Shown: in pieces, positions 1 to 7,489 of the stretch | Layout of the letters: each line of letters opens with the position of its first letter | Numbering within the stretch: the first letter of the stretch is position 1 | NCBI GenBank assembly: GCA_035653295.1 | Contig: DASRCB010000204.1 | Location: 1-41,146, forward strand | Direction of reading: 5' to 3' | Source of the DNA: DASRCB01 sp035653295 | GTDB lineage: Bacteria > Acidobacteriota > Terriglobia > Bryobacterales > Bryobacteraceae | DNA length: 41,146 bases | The notes under the pieces: model-generated | Seen by the model: only the letters and a program-made list of their open reading frames with translations | Databases searched by the model: none | Told to the model about the DNA's origin: nothing | Made by a program: the position numbers and the translations under genes

Positions 1-2260
1 ATTCGGCCAGACCGTTCCCTGCGCCTATGCCTTCGCGACCAACGCCTCCAACCAGAACTCGGAATGGCTCATGACCGACCGCGTCGACTGGAACATCAAC
101 GATAAGAACCGCGTCTATTTCCGCTTCAAAACCGACCACGGCCGCCAGCCCACCGGGACCAATGTGGTGGACAACCTTTATAACATTCAGAGCGTCCAAC
201 CGCAGTATGAAGGGCAGATCAATTACACCGCCACCGTCTCGGCGACGATGGTGAACAATCTGATCGCCTCCGTCCTTTGGTACAGCGCGATTTTCGGCAG
301 CGCCGATCTGAATAAGGTCGCACAGACACTCCCGGTCAACTTCGACATCCTCAATGCCGGGATCAATGGTGCACCCGGTGGTTATTACCCGATGGGCTTC
401 GGTTATCAGCCTTTCGGCGTCGTCGACTACGGATTCAACATCTTTCCGCAGGGCCGCAATTCCGGTCAGCTAGGTATCGTCGATGACTACTCCTGGGTCA
501 GGGGTCGCCATACGATCAAGTTCGGAGTGAATTTCCGCAAGAATCGCGTGGCCGACTTCGCCCCCCAGGAGAACGCACACGGAACTTACACGTTCTTCAA
601 CGTAACGGACTTTGTCGATGGCGTCACGAATCCAAACACCGGATCGTTCTATACCCAGAGCTTTGCACCGGTGACGAATGTTCACATCCGCCTGTATAAC
701 ATCGGTTTCTACGCGCAGGACGAATGGAACGCTTCCAGCAATCTGAAGGTCACTTACGGCCTGCGGGTCGAGCGCACCGGCAACCCCCTCTGCCTCGATA
801 ACTGCTTCTCGCGTATGAACGTACCCTTCACCGACTCGGCCTTTCAGGGCGGCGCCGACACTGCCTATAACTCCAGCATCACCACCGGCCTTTCCCACGC
901 CTACGCGTCCGTCGATGCCGCCGAATTCCTGCCGCGTGTCGGCGTGGTGTGGAGCCCGCGGGGCGCCAACAGCACCGTCATACGCGTGGGCGGAGGCCTC
1001 TTCGCCGACCTGCCGCCGGGCGGCCTCGTGCAATCGGTGTTCACCAACTTCCCCTATATCTTCTCCGCGACTGTCTCCGGCGGTCAGGCCGTTGGCGACC
1101 CGGTCAACTCGACTGCGCTGAACGAATACAACGCTTTCAAAAGCGGCTTCGCGAATGGCGCCACCCTGACTCAGCTTTCAAATCAGATCCCGGGATTTGC
1201 TCCGCCGAATTTCCTCTCCACGCCAAAGCAGGTCCACTCCCCAACTTATGCCGAATGGAGCTTTGAGATTCAACAGCCCCTCGGCCAGAAGAACGTGTTC
1301 GTAGCCACTTATGCCGGGAATCACGGATATAACCTGCTGATGGTGAACCCGTTTCCGAACATCGCCTATAGCGCCAGCCAGTTCCCGAACGGCTTCGGCG
1401 GACTCCCCGCAACGCCCAAGGATCCGCGCTTCGCGGCTGTTACTCAGCTGACCAACGACGGCTACTCCAACTACGACGGCCTCTCGGTGCAGTTCCGCCG
1501 CACTTACGGTTACGGCTTCCAGGGACAAGTCGGCTACACCTGGAGTCACGCGCTTGACACGATCACCAGTCTGCCGGGCGAGCCGTTTAATTTTTCTAAC
1601 TCCGTCGTAACGATGAACACGCCGAACATCAAGCTGAACTACAGCAATGCCGACACGGATATCCGCCACAGCCTCGTCGCGGACTTCACCTGGGACATGC
1701 CCTTCCGCCCCGGCAACCACGTGCTCGGGTACCTGCTTGGCAACTGGACGCTGGCGAGCAAGTTCTATGCGCGCTCGGGCGCGCCGTTCAGCGTAGTCGA
1801 TGGAGCGCTGCTCGGTCTGATCTCGCCGGCGCTCGCGGCGATTCCATCCTCCTACGGGCCGGCTTCGGTCATGGCCGCTCCCCTGCCGGGCGTTAAGACC
1901 CACTGCGGCGTCAGCTCCGTCGATACTCCGTGCTTCACCGCCGCCAACTTCGTGGCTGCGGGCGCCGAGAGCACCTGGGGCGCGGCCCGCAACTCTTTCT
2001 ACGGCCCGGGATACTTCGACATCGATACCTCTCTGTACAAGAACTTCCCTATCACCGAACACATGCGCTTCCAGATCGGCGCCCAAGCCTACAATCTGCT
2101 CAACCATCCCAACTTCGCGAACCCGGGCGGCAACGTCGCCGGCGGCGGACTCGGCTCCATCACCTCCACCGTCTCCGCCCCGACCAGCCCGTACGGCTCC
2201 TTCCAGGGCTCCGCGGTCTCTGGCCGGGTCATGGTCCTCTCCGGCCGCTTGCAGTTCTAG
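1..2260 (+). CDS. Oar-like TonB-dependent receptor, C-terminal part (5' end outside window)
   Basis: The reading frame is open from base 2 to the stop at 2258-2260, so the first ATG at 71 is internal and the gene starts upstream of the window. The 752 visible codons are rich in aromatic residues, Asn, Gly and short alternating strands, as in outer-membrane beta barrels, and the protein ends in ...GRLQF with the terminal Phe typical of BAM-assembled barrels. Segments such as 'YGLRVERT', 'VRGRHTIKFGVNFRKN', 'PRVGVVWSPRG' and 'VIRVGGGLF' match positions seen in the second receptor at 38521, which supports the same Oar-like family. These proteins are thought to import or bind large substrates at the outer membrane with TonB-ExbBD energy; the substrate cannot be told here. 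No plug or regulatory domain is visible because the N-terminus is missing. Confidence 0.85.
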   Translation, partial: FGQTVPCAYAFATNASNQNSEWLMTDRVDWNINDKNRVYFRFKTDHGRQPTGTNVVDNLYNIQSVQPQYEGQINYTATVSATMVNNLIASVLWYSAIFGSADLNKVAQTLPVNFDILNAGINGAPGGYYPMGFGYQPFGVVDYGFNIFPQGRNSGQLGIVDDYSWVRGRHTIKFGVNFRKNRVADFAPQENAHGTYTFFNVTDFVDGVTNPNTGSFYTQSFAPVTNVHIRLYNIGFYAQDEWNASSNLKVTYGLRVERTGNPLCLDNCFSRMNVPFTDSAFQGGADTAYNSSITTGLSHAYASVDAAEFLPRVGVVWSPRGANSTVIRVGGGLFADLPPGGLVQSVFTNFPYIFSATVSGGQAVGDPVNSTALNEYNAFKSGFANGATLTQLSNQIPGFAPPNFLSTPKQVHSPTYAEWSFEIQQPLGQKNVFVATYAGNHGYNLLMVNPFPNIAYSASQFPNGFGGLPATPKDPRFAAVTQLTNDGYSNYDGLSVQFRRTYGYGFQGQVGYTWSHALDTITSLPGEPFNFSNSVVTMNTPNIKLNYSNADTDIRHSLVADFTWDMPFRPGNHVLGYLLGNWTLASKFYARSGAPFSVVDGALLGLISPALAAIPSSYGPASVMAAPLPGVKTHCGVSSVDTPCFTAANFVAAGAESTWGAARNSFYGPGYFDIDTSLYKNFPITEHMRFQIGAQAYNLLNHPNFANPGGNVAGGGLGSITSTVSAPTSPYGSFQGSAVSGRVMVLSGRLQF

Positions 2261-2332
2261 CGGCCGCGCGGCATGGGCAGGCGCCCGGCACCGCCTGCCC
2301 TGCTCACCCCACATGAGAAACTTAAGTACGGA

Positions 2333-2935
2333 ATGGTCCGCGACGGCATCTACTACGCCCTTGCTCTGCTCGCCGCGGGCCTGGTTCTCGCGTACCTGCT
2401 CTCCCCCATTCTGGCCCTGCCGCTGTTCGTCCTGGCCATGTTCTGCCTGTACTTCTTCCGCGATCCCGACCGCGCCATCCCCGACGGTCCGGTCGCCGTC
2501 TCGCCCGCTGATGGCCGCGTGGTCTCTGTCGCCAGCGACGCCGGACTGACACGCGTCAGTATCTTCCTCAACATCTTCGACGTTCACGTGAACCGTACGC
2601 CGATCGCCGGGCGCATCGCCGACGTGAAGTACAGTCACGGCGAGTTTCTCGTCGCCAGCCGCGAGGTCGCGAGCACACGCAACGAGCAGAACGTCGTCAC
2701 CGTCGAGGGCGACAGCACTCGCGTGGTGTTCAAACAGATCGCCGGGCTCATCGCCCGCCGCATCGTCTTCTGGAAGAAGCCGGGCGACACGGTGGGCGCC
2801 GGTGAGCGCATCGGCCTTATCAAGTTTGGTTCGCGCGTCGACGTCTTTTTCGGCCCGGAGTGGGACATCGCCGTGGCTGTCCGCGAGCGCGTCCGCGCGG
2901 GCAGCAGCATCATCGCACGAAGGAAGCAGGCCTGA
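2333..2935 (+). CDS. psd: Phosphatidylserine decarboxylase, short form
   Basis: Converts phosphatidylserine to phosphatidylethanolamine at the inner membrane, using a pyruvoyl group made by self-cleavage. The protein has two N-terminal hydrophobic stretches (about residues 5-40), then the family segments 'FRDPDR', 'SPADGRVVSV', 'FLNIFDVHVNRTP' and the self-cleavage motif FGSR, with cleavage expected between Gly166 and Ser167 (codon 2831-2833). The start at 2333 (MVRDGIYY...) gives 200 residues, the usual size of the short family. An in-frame ATG at 2273 would add 20 residues that do not look conserved. The gene is followed directly by phosphatidylserine synthase, so the two consecutive steps of PE synthesis sit together. 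Confidence 0.9.
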   Translation: MVRDGIYYALALLAAGLVLAYLLSPILALPLFVLAMFCLYFFRDPDRAIPDGPVAVSPADGRVVSVASDAGLTRVSIFLNIFDVHVNRTPIAGRIADVKYSHGEFLVASREVASTRNEQNVVTVEGDSTRVVFKQIAGLIARRIVFWKKPGDTVGAGERIGLIKFGSRVDVFFGPEWDIAVAVRERVRAGSSIIARRKQA

Positions 2936-3820
2936 ATGGGGGCGTTCCGTTTCCCTGGACAGCGCGACGTCGACGGCCGCCGCCGCCCGCCTCGCGCGGC
3001 GTACGTGCTGCCCAGCCTCTTCACTTCGGGAAACATCTTTCTCGGCTTCCTCGCCATCATGCGCGCGTTCCAGGGGGCGCTCGCCGTGGCGGCCGGCAAT
3101 ACCGGCCCGAACGGCGACTTCGAGACCGCTGCCAAAGCCATCGGCGCCGCATTCGTGCTCGACGGCCTCGACGGCCGCATCGCGCGCATGACCAACACCA
3201 CCAGCGATTTTGGCCGCGAGCTCGACTCCCTTGCCGATGTGATCACCTTCGGCGTTGCCCCCGCTGTCCTCGCTTTCGCCTGGGGCATCCAGTTCGCCGT
3301 CCACGATCATCGGATCGGGTACCTGATCGCCTTCCTGTTCCTCACATGCGGCGCTCTGCGCCTGGCGCGCTTCAACATTCAAAAGAACCCGGTTCCCAAG
3401 AATCCGGGGCGGCCGGACCGCAAGTACTTCGTCGGGCTCCCGATACCCGCCGGCGCGGCGCTGGTGGCGGCCATTGTCTTCGCCTCCGGCGCAACGCCGA
3501 TCCTGTGGTGGCCGTACGCCTGGGCGTGGATGGCTCTGCTGTTCCTGCTCTCATTCCTGATGGTCAGCACCTGGCGCTATCCCAGCTTTAAAGAAGTCAA
3601 CCTGCTCAAGCCGAGATCTCCGGTCACGCTCATTCCAATCGCCGTGGCCATTTACCTGACCTGGAACTTCGGCCAGCCGTTCCTTCTCGCGCTCGCCGCC
3701 GCTTATGTCGCTACCGGCATCGCCCTGCGCATCGCCGGCGTTGTGCGCCGCATCACGCGCGGTCGCGGACACGGGCACGGGACGCCGAGTCCCCGGCCTT
3801 CGGAGCAGCAGATTGGATAA
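2936..3820 (+). CDS. pssA: CDP-diacylglycerol-serine O-phosphatidyltransferase
   Basis: Makes phosphatidylserine from CDP-diacylglycerol and serine, feeding the decarboxylase encoded just upstream; its ATG follows that stop codon with no gap. The CDP-alcohol phosphotransferase signature DG-x2-AR-x8-G-x3-D-x3-D is complete within residues 78-104 (DGRIAR...GRELDSLAD). About six to eight hydrophobic segments follow, as expected for an integral membrane enzyme. The C-terminal tail is Arg/Gly/His-rich and probably cytoplasmic. The 294-residue length is ordinary for the PssA type II family. Its 3' end overlaps the next gene by 8 bp. Confidence 0.92.
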   Translation: MGAFRFPGQRDVDGRRRPPRAAYVLPSLFTSGNIFLGFLAIMRAFQGALAVAAGNTGPNGDFETAAKAIGAAFVLDGLDGRIARMTNTTSDFGRELDSLADVITFGVAPAVLAFAWGIQFAVHDHRIGYLIAFLFLTCGALRLARFNIQKNPVPKNPGRPDRKYFVGLPIPAGAALVAAIVFASGATPILWWPYAWAWMALLFLLSFLMVSTWRYPSFKEVNLLKPRSPVTLIPIAVAIYLTWNFGQPFLLALAAAYVATGIALRIAGVVRRITRGRGHGHGTPSPRPSEQQIG

Positions 3821-4784
3821 CATAACCATCGCCATCGTGGGCAGCGAGACGCTGCTCGGGCGCGAGGTGCGCGAACTGCTCCGCGGCGGCGAGATCGAGG
3901 CCTCCGTCACCCTGGTCGCCAGCAGCGAGGGTGAATCGAAGTTGCTCACCGAGGATGACGCTGAAGCGGTGGTCATGGCCGATCTTCAGTCCGACGCCGT
4001 GACGGATGCCGACGTTGTAGTGCTCTGCGGTTCGCCCGCTTCATCGCGCCGCACACTCGAGCTGATCCGCAAAGCGGGAACGCTGGCGCAGATCGTCGAC
4101 GCGACAGGCGCGCTGGAAGACGAGCCCGCCGCTCTGCTGCGCGCGCCGCTCGCGGTCAGCGAGCCGATCGAGCGCACCGAGGGCGCAATCGACGTCATCG
4201 CGCACCCCGCGGCCATCGCCCTGGCGCGGTTCTTCTCGCGCCTTAGTGAAACCGCCGCGCCAGGACGCGCCGTCGTTACCGTTTACGAGCCGGCGAGCGA
4301 GCGAGGTCAGCGCGGGCTCGACGAGCTCCAGCAGCAAACGGTGGGACTGCTCTCGTTCAAGCCACTCAACAAGGACGTGTACGACGCTCAGGTCAGCTTC
4401 AACATGCTGGCCGCCTGGGGCGAGGACGCGCCGGAGAGCCTGGCCTCCGTCGAAGAGCGTATCGACCGCAACCTCGCCACGCTGCTGCGCACCGGCCAGT
4501 TGCCCTCGCTGCGTCTGATCCAGGCGCCCGTGTTCCACGGATACAGCATGAGCATCTGGGCCGAGTTCGAGAACGCCCCTAACCTCTCCGATCTCGGCGC
4601 CCCCGACATCGATGTGCGCGAGGAGCCGCCGACCAATGTGGGCGTCGCCGGTCAGGGCGGGATCACCCTCGGCCCGATCGCGCCTGACCGCAACAACCCC
4701 CGCGCGTACTGGTTCTGGATGGTCGCCGATAACCTGCGCATCACCGCGGAGAACGCCGTGGAGGTCCTCCGTGAGCTGCTCTAA
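3813..4784 (+). CDS. Aspartate-semialdehyde-dehydrogenase-like protein lacking catalytic residues
   Basis: The fold is that of ASADH/USG-1: an N-terminal nucleotide-binding segment (AIVGSETLLGREV, residues 7-19) and a C-terminal Asd/ArgC dimerisation region. The catalytic cysteine, normally in an NPxC-type motif, is replaced in 'AHPAAIALA' (Ala near 134), and the only cysteine in the protein lies elsewhere (about residue 72). The segment 'PVFHGYSMS' has Tyr where active enzymes have the GH catalytic histidine. I infer a pseudoenzyme of the USG-1 sort, with unknown role. The start is TTG at 3813, with GGAG seven bases upstream. It overlaps the pssA stop by 8 bp, and its own end overlaps lptE by 14 bp, so it is tightly placed in an envelope-related run. 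Upstream in-frame ATG codons lie inside pssA and are unlikely starts. Confidence 0.75.
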   Translation: MDNITIAIVGSETLLGREVRELLRGGEIEASVTLVASSEGESKLLTEDDAEAVVMADLQSDAVTDADVVVLCGSPASSRRTLELIRKAGTLAQIVDATGALEDEPAALLRAPLAVSEPIERTEGAIDVIAHPAAIALARFFSRLSETAAPGRAVVTVYEPASERGQRGLDELQQQTVGLLSFKPLNKDVYDAQVSFNMLAAWGEDAPESLASVEERIDRNLATLLRTGQLPSLRLIQAPVFHGYSMSIWAEFENAPNLSDLGAPDIDVREEPPTNVGVAGQGGITLGPIAPDRNNPRAYWFWMVADNLRITAENAVEVLRELL

Positions 4785-5286
4785 GTTTGGGGCGCTCGCG
4801 GCCTGCATGCTGCTCACCGGCTGCGGGTATCACGTCGCCGGCCACGCCGACCTGCTCCCGAAGAACATTAAGACCATCGCCGTTCCCGCGTGGAGTAACG
4901 TCACCGCCGAGTATCAGCTCACCGACCAGATCCCGGAAGCCATCTCGCGCGAGTTCATCTCGCGTACGCGCTATACCGTGGTCGCCGACCCCAAAGAGGC
5001 CGACGCGGTGGTGAAGGGCGCGATTACGAACTACTTCGCGTATCCCATCGTTACGGACCAGACCAGCGGCCGCGCAACCGGCGTCGAGATGATGGTTACG
5101 CTTCAGGTCTACCTGTACGACCGCGCCGGTAAGGAACTGTACTCGCGGCCGTCGTTCGTGCTGCGCGAACAGTACGAGGTGGCCGTGAATCCGCAACACT
5201 ACTTCGATGAAAGCCCCGCCGCGCTCGCGCGTCTGAGCGGCGATGCCGCGCGCGAAATCGTCAGCGGCATTCTGGAGAAGTTTTGA
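4771..5286 (+). CDS. lptE: LPS-assembly lipoprotein LptE
   Basis: An outer-membrane lipoprotein that plugs the LptD barrel and helps place LPS in the outer leaflet. The 171-residue product starts at GTG 4771 with GAGG six bases upstream. It has a short hydrophobic signal ending in the lipobox LTGC (Cys18), followed immediately by 'GYHVAG', the usual start of mature LptE. The body contains 'IAVPAWSN', 'REFISRTRYTVV' and 'DAVVKGAITNY', all typical of the LptE fold. The start lies inside the preceding gene (14-bp overlap), and the stop TGA is embedded in the TTGA that starts holA. The order lptE-holA is widely conserved in bacteria and supports both calls. Confidence 0.9.
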   Translation: MSCSKFGALAACMLLTGCGYHVAGHADLLPKNIKTIAVPAWSNVTAEYQLTDQIPEAISREFISRTRYTVVADPKEADAVVKGAITNYFAYPIVTDQTSGRATGVEMMVTLQVYLYDRAGKELYSRPSFVLREQYEVAVNPQHYFDESPAALARLSGDAAREIVSGILEKF

Positions 5287-6329
5287 GTCCCGAATCGTTT
5301 GTTCGCAGCCTGGCGAAACAGCCACCCGCGGCCGCGTACCTCTTCATCGGGCCCGACGCGTTCGAGCGCGACCGCTGCCGCCGCGCTCTGATCGAACGCG
5401 CGCTGACGCCCGAAGAACGCGCCGACGGAATTACCCGCGTGGATCTCGACGAAACCACCGTGGCCGCTGTGCTGGACGATGCGCGCTCGTTCTCGCTGTT
5501 TGCGCCGCGCCGCGTCATCTGGGCCGCATCGGCGGAAGCGCCGCTGCCCCGGGGTCGCGCCGCCGATGAGGACAACTCCGCGCTGCTCGAACTCGCCTCG
5601 TATCTGCGCGACCCCAACCCCGGCGTTGTGCTGGTGTTCGACTGCCAGCGGTACGATTTCGACGGAGAGGACAAAGCGAAGCTCGAGCGGGTCGAAAAGT
5701 TCTGGTCCGCCATCCCCAACGTGGTGGAGTTCCGCCGCTATACCATCGATGCGGCGCGCCGCCTCGCGCAGGATCTGGCGCGCGAAGCAGGGCTGCAGCT
5801 CGGCGCGGCGGAGTTAGGCATGCTCGTCGAAGCGCTCGCCGGGGACGCTGCGCGCATTGCCAGCGAAATCGAGAAGCTCGCGCTGTACGCCGGCACGCAG
5901 CGCCGAGTCACGGTCGAGGACATCGCACGGCTCGTGCCCGACGCTCAGGAGACAACAATCTTCGCCCTGGTAAATGCGCTGGCTCGCGGCGACCGCCGCC
6001 GCTCTCTCGAAGCGCTGGACACGCTCCTTCGCGAGGGCGAGTATCTCCCGCTGGCGCTCACCTTCCTGGCCACGCAGTTCCGGCTGGCGCTGGTCGCACA
6101 GGACGCGAACCTGCGCAGCTCGCAGCAGATTCAGGCGTGGTTCACGCGCCAGGGAATCCGTATGTGGCGCGACCGCGCCGATCAGATCGCGCAAACGGTA
6201 TCGGCGTTCCCACGGCAGAAGCTGCAGTTCGCGGTCGAGAAGGTCTTCCATGCCGACCGCGCCCTGCGCGATGCCCGCCCGGACGACCGGGTGGTCATGG
6301 AAGAGCTGGTGTTCACGCTTACAGCATGA
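5283..6329 (+). CDS. holA: DNA polymerase III, delta subunit
   Basis: The delta subunit of the clamp loader opens the beta sliding clamp. The 348-residue length, the N-terminal segment 'AAYLFIGPDAFERDRCRRAL' in place of a full P-loop, and the region 'LALYAGTQRRVTVEDIARLVPDAQETTIFALVNALARGDRRRSLEALDTLLREGEYLPLALTFL' (about residues 198-262) are typical of HolA. Translation begins at TTG 5283, which shares TTGA with the lptE stop; a GGAG lies five bases before it. The 3' end overlaps the convergent RES toxin gene by 11 bp. Confidence 0.9.
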   Translation: MSPESFVRSLAKQPPAAAYLFIGPDAFERDRCRRALIERALTPEERADGITRVDLDETTVAAVLDDARSFSLFAPRRVIWAASAEAPLPRGRAADEDNSALLELASYLRDPNPGVVLVFDCQRYDFDGEDKAKLERVEKFWSAIPNVVEFRRYTIDAARRLAQDLAREAGLQLGAAELGMLVEALAGDAARIASEIEKLALYAGTQRRVTVEDIARLVPDAQETTIFALVNALARGDRRRSLEALDTLLREGEYLPLALTFLATQFRLALVAQDANLRSSQQIQAWFTRQGIRMWRDRADQIAQTVSAFPRQKLQFAVEKVFHADRALRDARPDDRVVMEELVFTLTA

Positions 6330-7005
6330 GAATCGCGGGCGGCGCGCCCGCGCCCGACCACCGGTACTCGAAGTGCCGGTCCGCGCGCACGTTGCCGACC
6401 AGCTTCGGCCGGAAGCAGCAGACGCACTCGCCGCCGGCCAGCCGCACGCTGCGATACAGGATGCCGTTCGAGCGTTCGGCCAGCAGCCGCAACCCCAGCG
6501 CCTGCGAATCGGCATAGCTGACCGGGTCGTGGAATGGCCGATTCTGCGCTGTGTTCTCGCGGATATCGTGGAACTCCGCGCTGAAATCGGCCAGGTAGAG
6601 CCTCATCTGCAGCCGCGCTTCGGTCACTCCGACCTCAGCCAGTTCGCGGCCGCGGTGGTAGATCACCTCCGCGTGCGCGGTGTCGAGTTGCGTGCCCGCG
6701 TACCACGCACCGCGTTCCGGGCCGTTGAATCGCCCGCCGGTGGGGCGCGGGTGGCAGAACGCCGCCATGACGACGCTGGCCATCGGCTTGCTCGTGACCC
6801 ATTCGTCGGGCGGAATGCGGTGCAGCGTCCCGAGCTCGGTGGAGATGCGGTCATTGGTCCAGCTCTCGAGGTCGAAGATGAGCGGCAGGTCCTCGGGGCT
6901 GGCCACGTCGTCGAATATGCCCTGCGAAGGGTACAGGGTGGGCACGAGACGGCAGGTATCGCGCAGGCGAACGCGCCGGACCGGAGGCTCGTAGCGGCGC
7001 TTCAG
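6319..7005 (-). CDS. RES-domain toxin, probable NAD+-degrading enzyme
   Basis: RES toxins of the ParT/MbcT/Res group degrade or phosphorolyse NAD+ and are neutralised by an Xre/DUF2384 antitoxin, which is encoded directly upstream here. Family segments visible are 'RLVPTLYP', 'WTNDRISTELG', 'GGRFNGPERGAWYAG', 'AHAEVIYH' and 'GILYRSVRLAGGECVCCFRP'. The first conventional start in frame is GTG at 6945. Using it would remove the Arg of RLVP, one of the three residues that name the family. The frame is open further upstream, and a CTG at 7005-7003 overlaps the antitoxin stop as CTGA, giving 228 residues. I favour that CTG start but it is an inference. Cysteine-rich C-terminal 'GGECVCCF' is visible. 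Confidence 0.85.
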   Translation of the reverse strand: MKRRYEPPVRRVRLRDTCRLVPTLYPSQGIFDDVASPEDLPLIFDLESWTNDRISTELGTLHRIPPDEWVTSKPMASVVMAAFCHPRPTGGRFNGPERGAWYAGTQLDTAHAEVIYHRGRELAEVGVTEARLQMRLYLADFSAEFHDIRENTAQNRPFHDPVSYADSQALGLRLLAERSNGILYRSVRLAGGECVCCFRPKLVGNVRADRHFEYRWSGAGAPPAILML

Positions 7006-7454
7006 TTCCAGCCGCCCCGCCGGGCGTCGAGCAGACGGCGTACCTGGTGGAGCCCGTCGATGCCGCCGGCCATCATCAGATCGAGCGCCGTCCTGCCACC
7101 AAACAGCTCGTTGCTGTTTGGCAGAGTAACCCAGCGATCAGCCATCTCTTTGTCCGGATAGAGGATTCGCAATGCCTTGAAAATGCCGAGGACCAGCGAG
7201 ATGCGCACTAAGGTGTCGTACGACAGGACCCCGACGTGACCTGACTTGTACTTGTAGAAAGTCGATTCGGGAGGCCACCCCAGAAGAGCACGCTGTTGCT
7301 CGCCGTTCAGCTGCCAGGCTTCCGCCACGTTGAGGAAGGTCCGCATGGCCGGACCGGACATTTCGCGGCGAACGGCGGGCTCGCCGCGGCGGTCCGGCGG
7401 GACCAGCGGCAACTCGGGTTCGCGCGCCGCACGCCGGCGCGCTCGTAACTCCAT
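7002..7454 (-). CDS. Xre/MbcA/ParS-type antitoxin (DUF2384)
   Basis: The partner of the RES toxin downstream. Residues about 38-95 form an Xre-like helix-turn-helix ('LLGWPPESTFYKYKSG', then 'LSYDTLVRISLVLGI'). The C-terminal part 'MADRWVTLPNSNELFGGRTALDLMMAGGIDGLHQVRRLLDARRGG' carries the DUF2384 toxin-binding region. The 150-residue start at ATG 7454 is followed by about 30 Arg/Pro-rich residues, so an internal ATG at residue 32 (MSGPAMRTF) is a possible alternative. The pair probably autoregulates through the promoter just upstream. The antitoxin-first order and overlapping toxin start are usual for this class. Confidence 0.88.
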   Translation of the reverse strand: MELRARRRAAREPELPLVPPDRRGEPAVRREMSGPAMRTFLNVAEAWQLNGEQQRALLGWPPESTFYKYKSGHVGVLSYDTLVRISLVLGIFKALRILYPDKEMADRWVTLPNSNELFGGRTALDLMMAGGIDGLHQVRRLLDARRGGWN

Positions 7455-7460
7455 ATCTGG

Positions 7461-7489
7461 AGTATGATCTCTCGATGTGGAGATGTCAA
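7461..7489 (-). promoter_or_regulatory. Sigma-70-type promoter of the antitoxin-toxin operon
   Basis: On the minus strand TTGACA (7489-7484) is followed after exactly 17 bases by CATACT (7466-7461), a good -35/-10 pair. The antitoxin ATG at 7454 lies only seven bases after the -10, so the transcript would be leaderless or nearly so unless an internal start is used. The -35 box contains the TGA stop codon of the upstream kinase fusion gene (7488-7486). Similar half sites ATCTCC/ATCTGGAG flank the -10 region and could be an operator, but the symmetry is imperfect. Confidence 0.55.

Noticed and set aside
1178..3382. A 734-codon open frame on the minus strand
   Set aside because: It lies antisense to the receptor, psd and pssA genes, is rich in Ala/Arg/Glu/Asp, has no motif, and arises from codon bias in GC-rich DNA.
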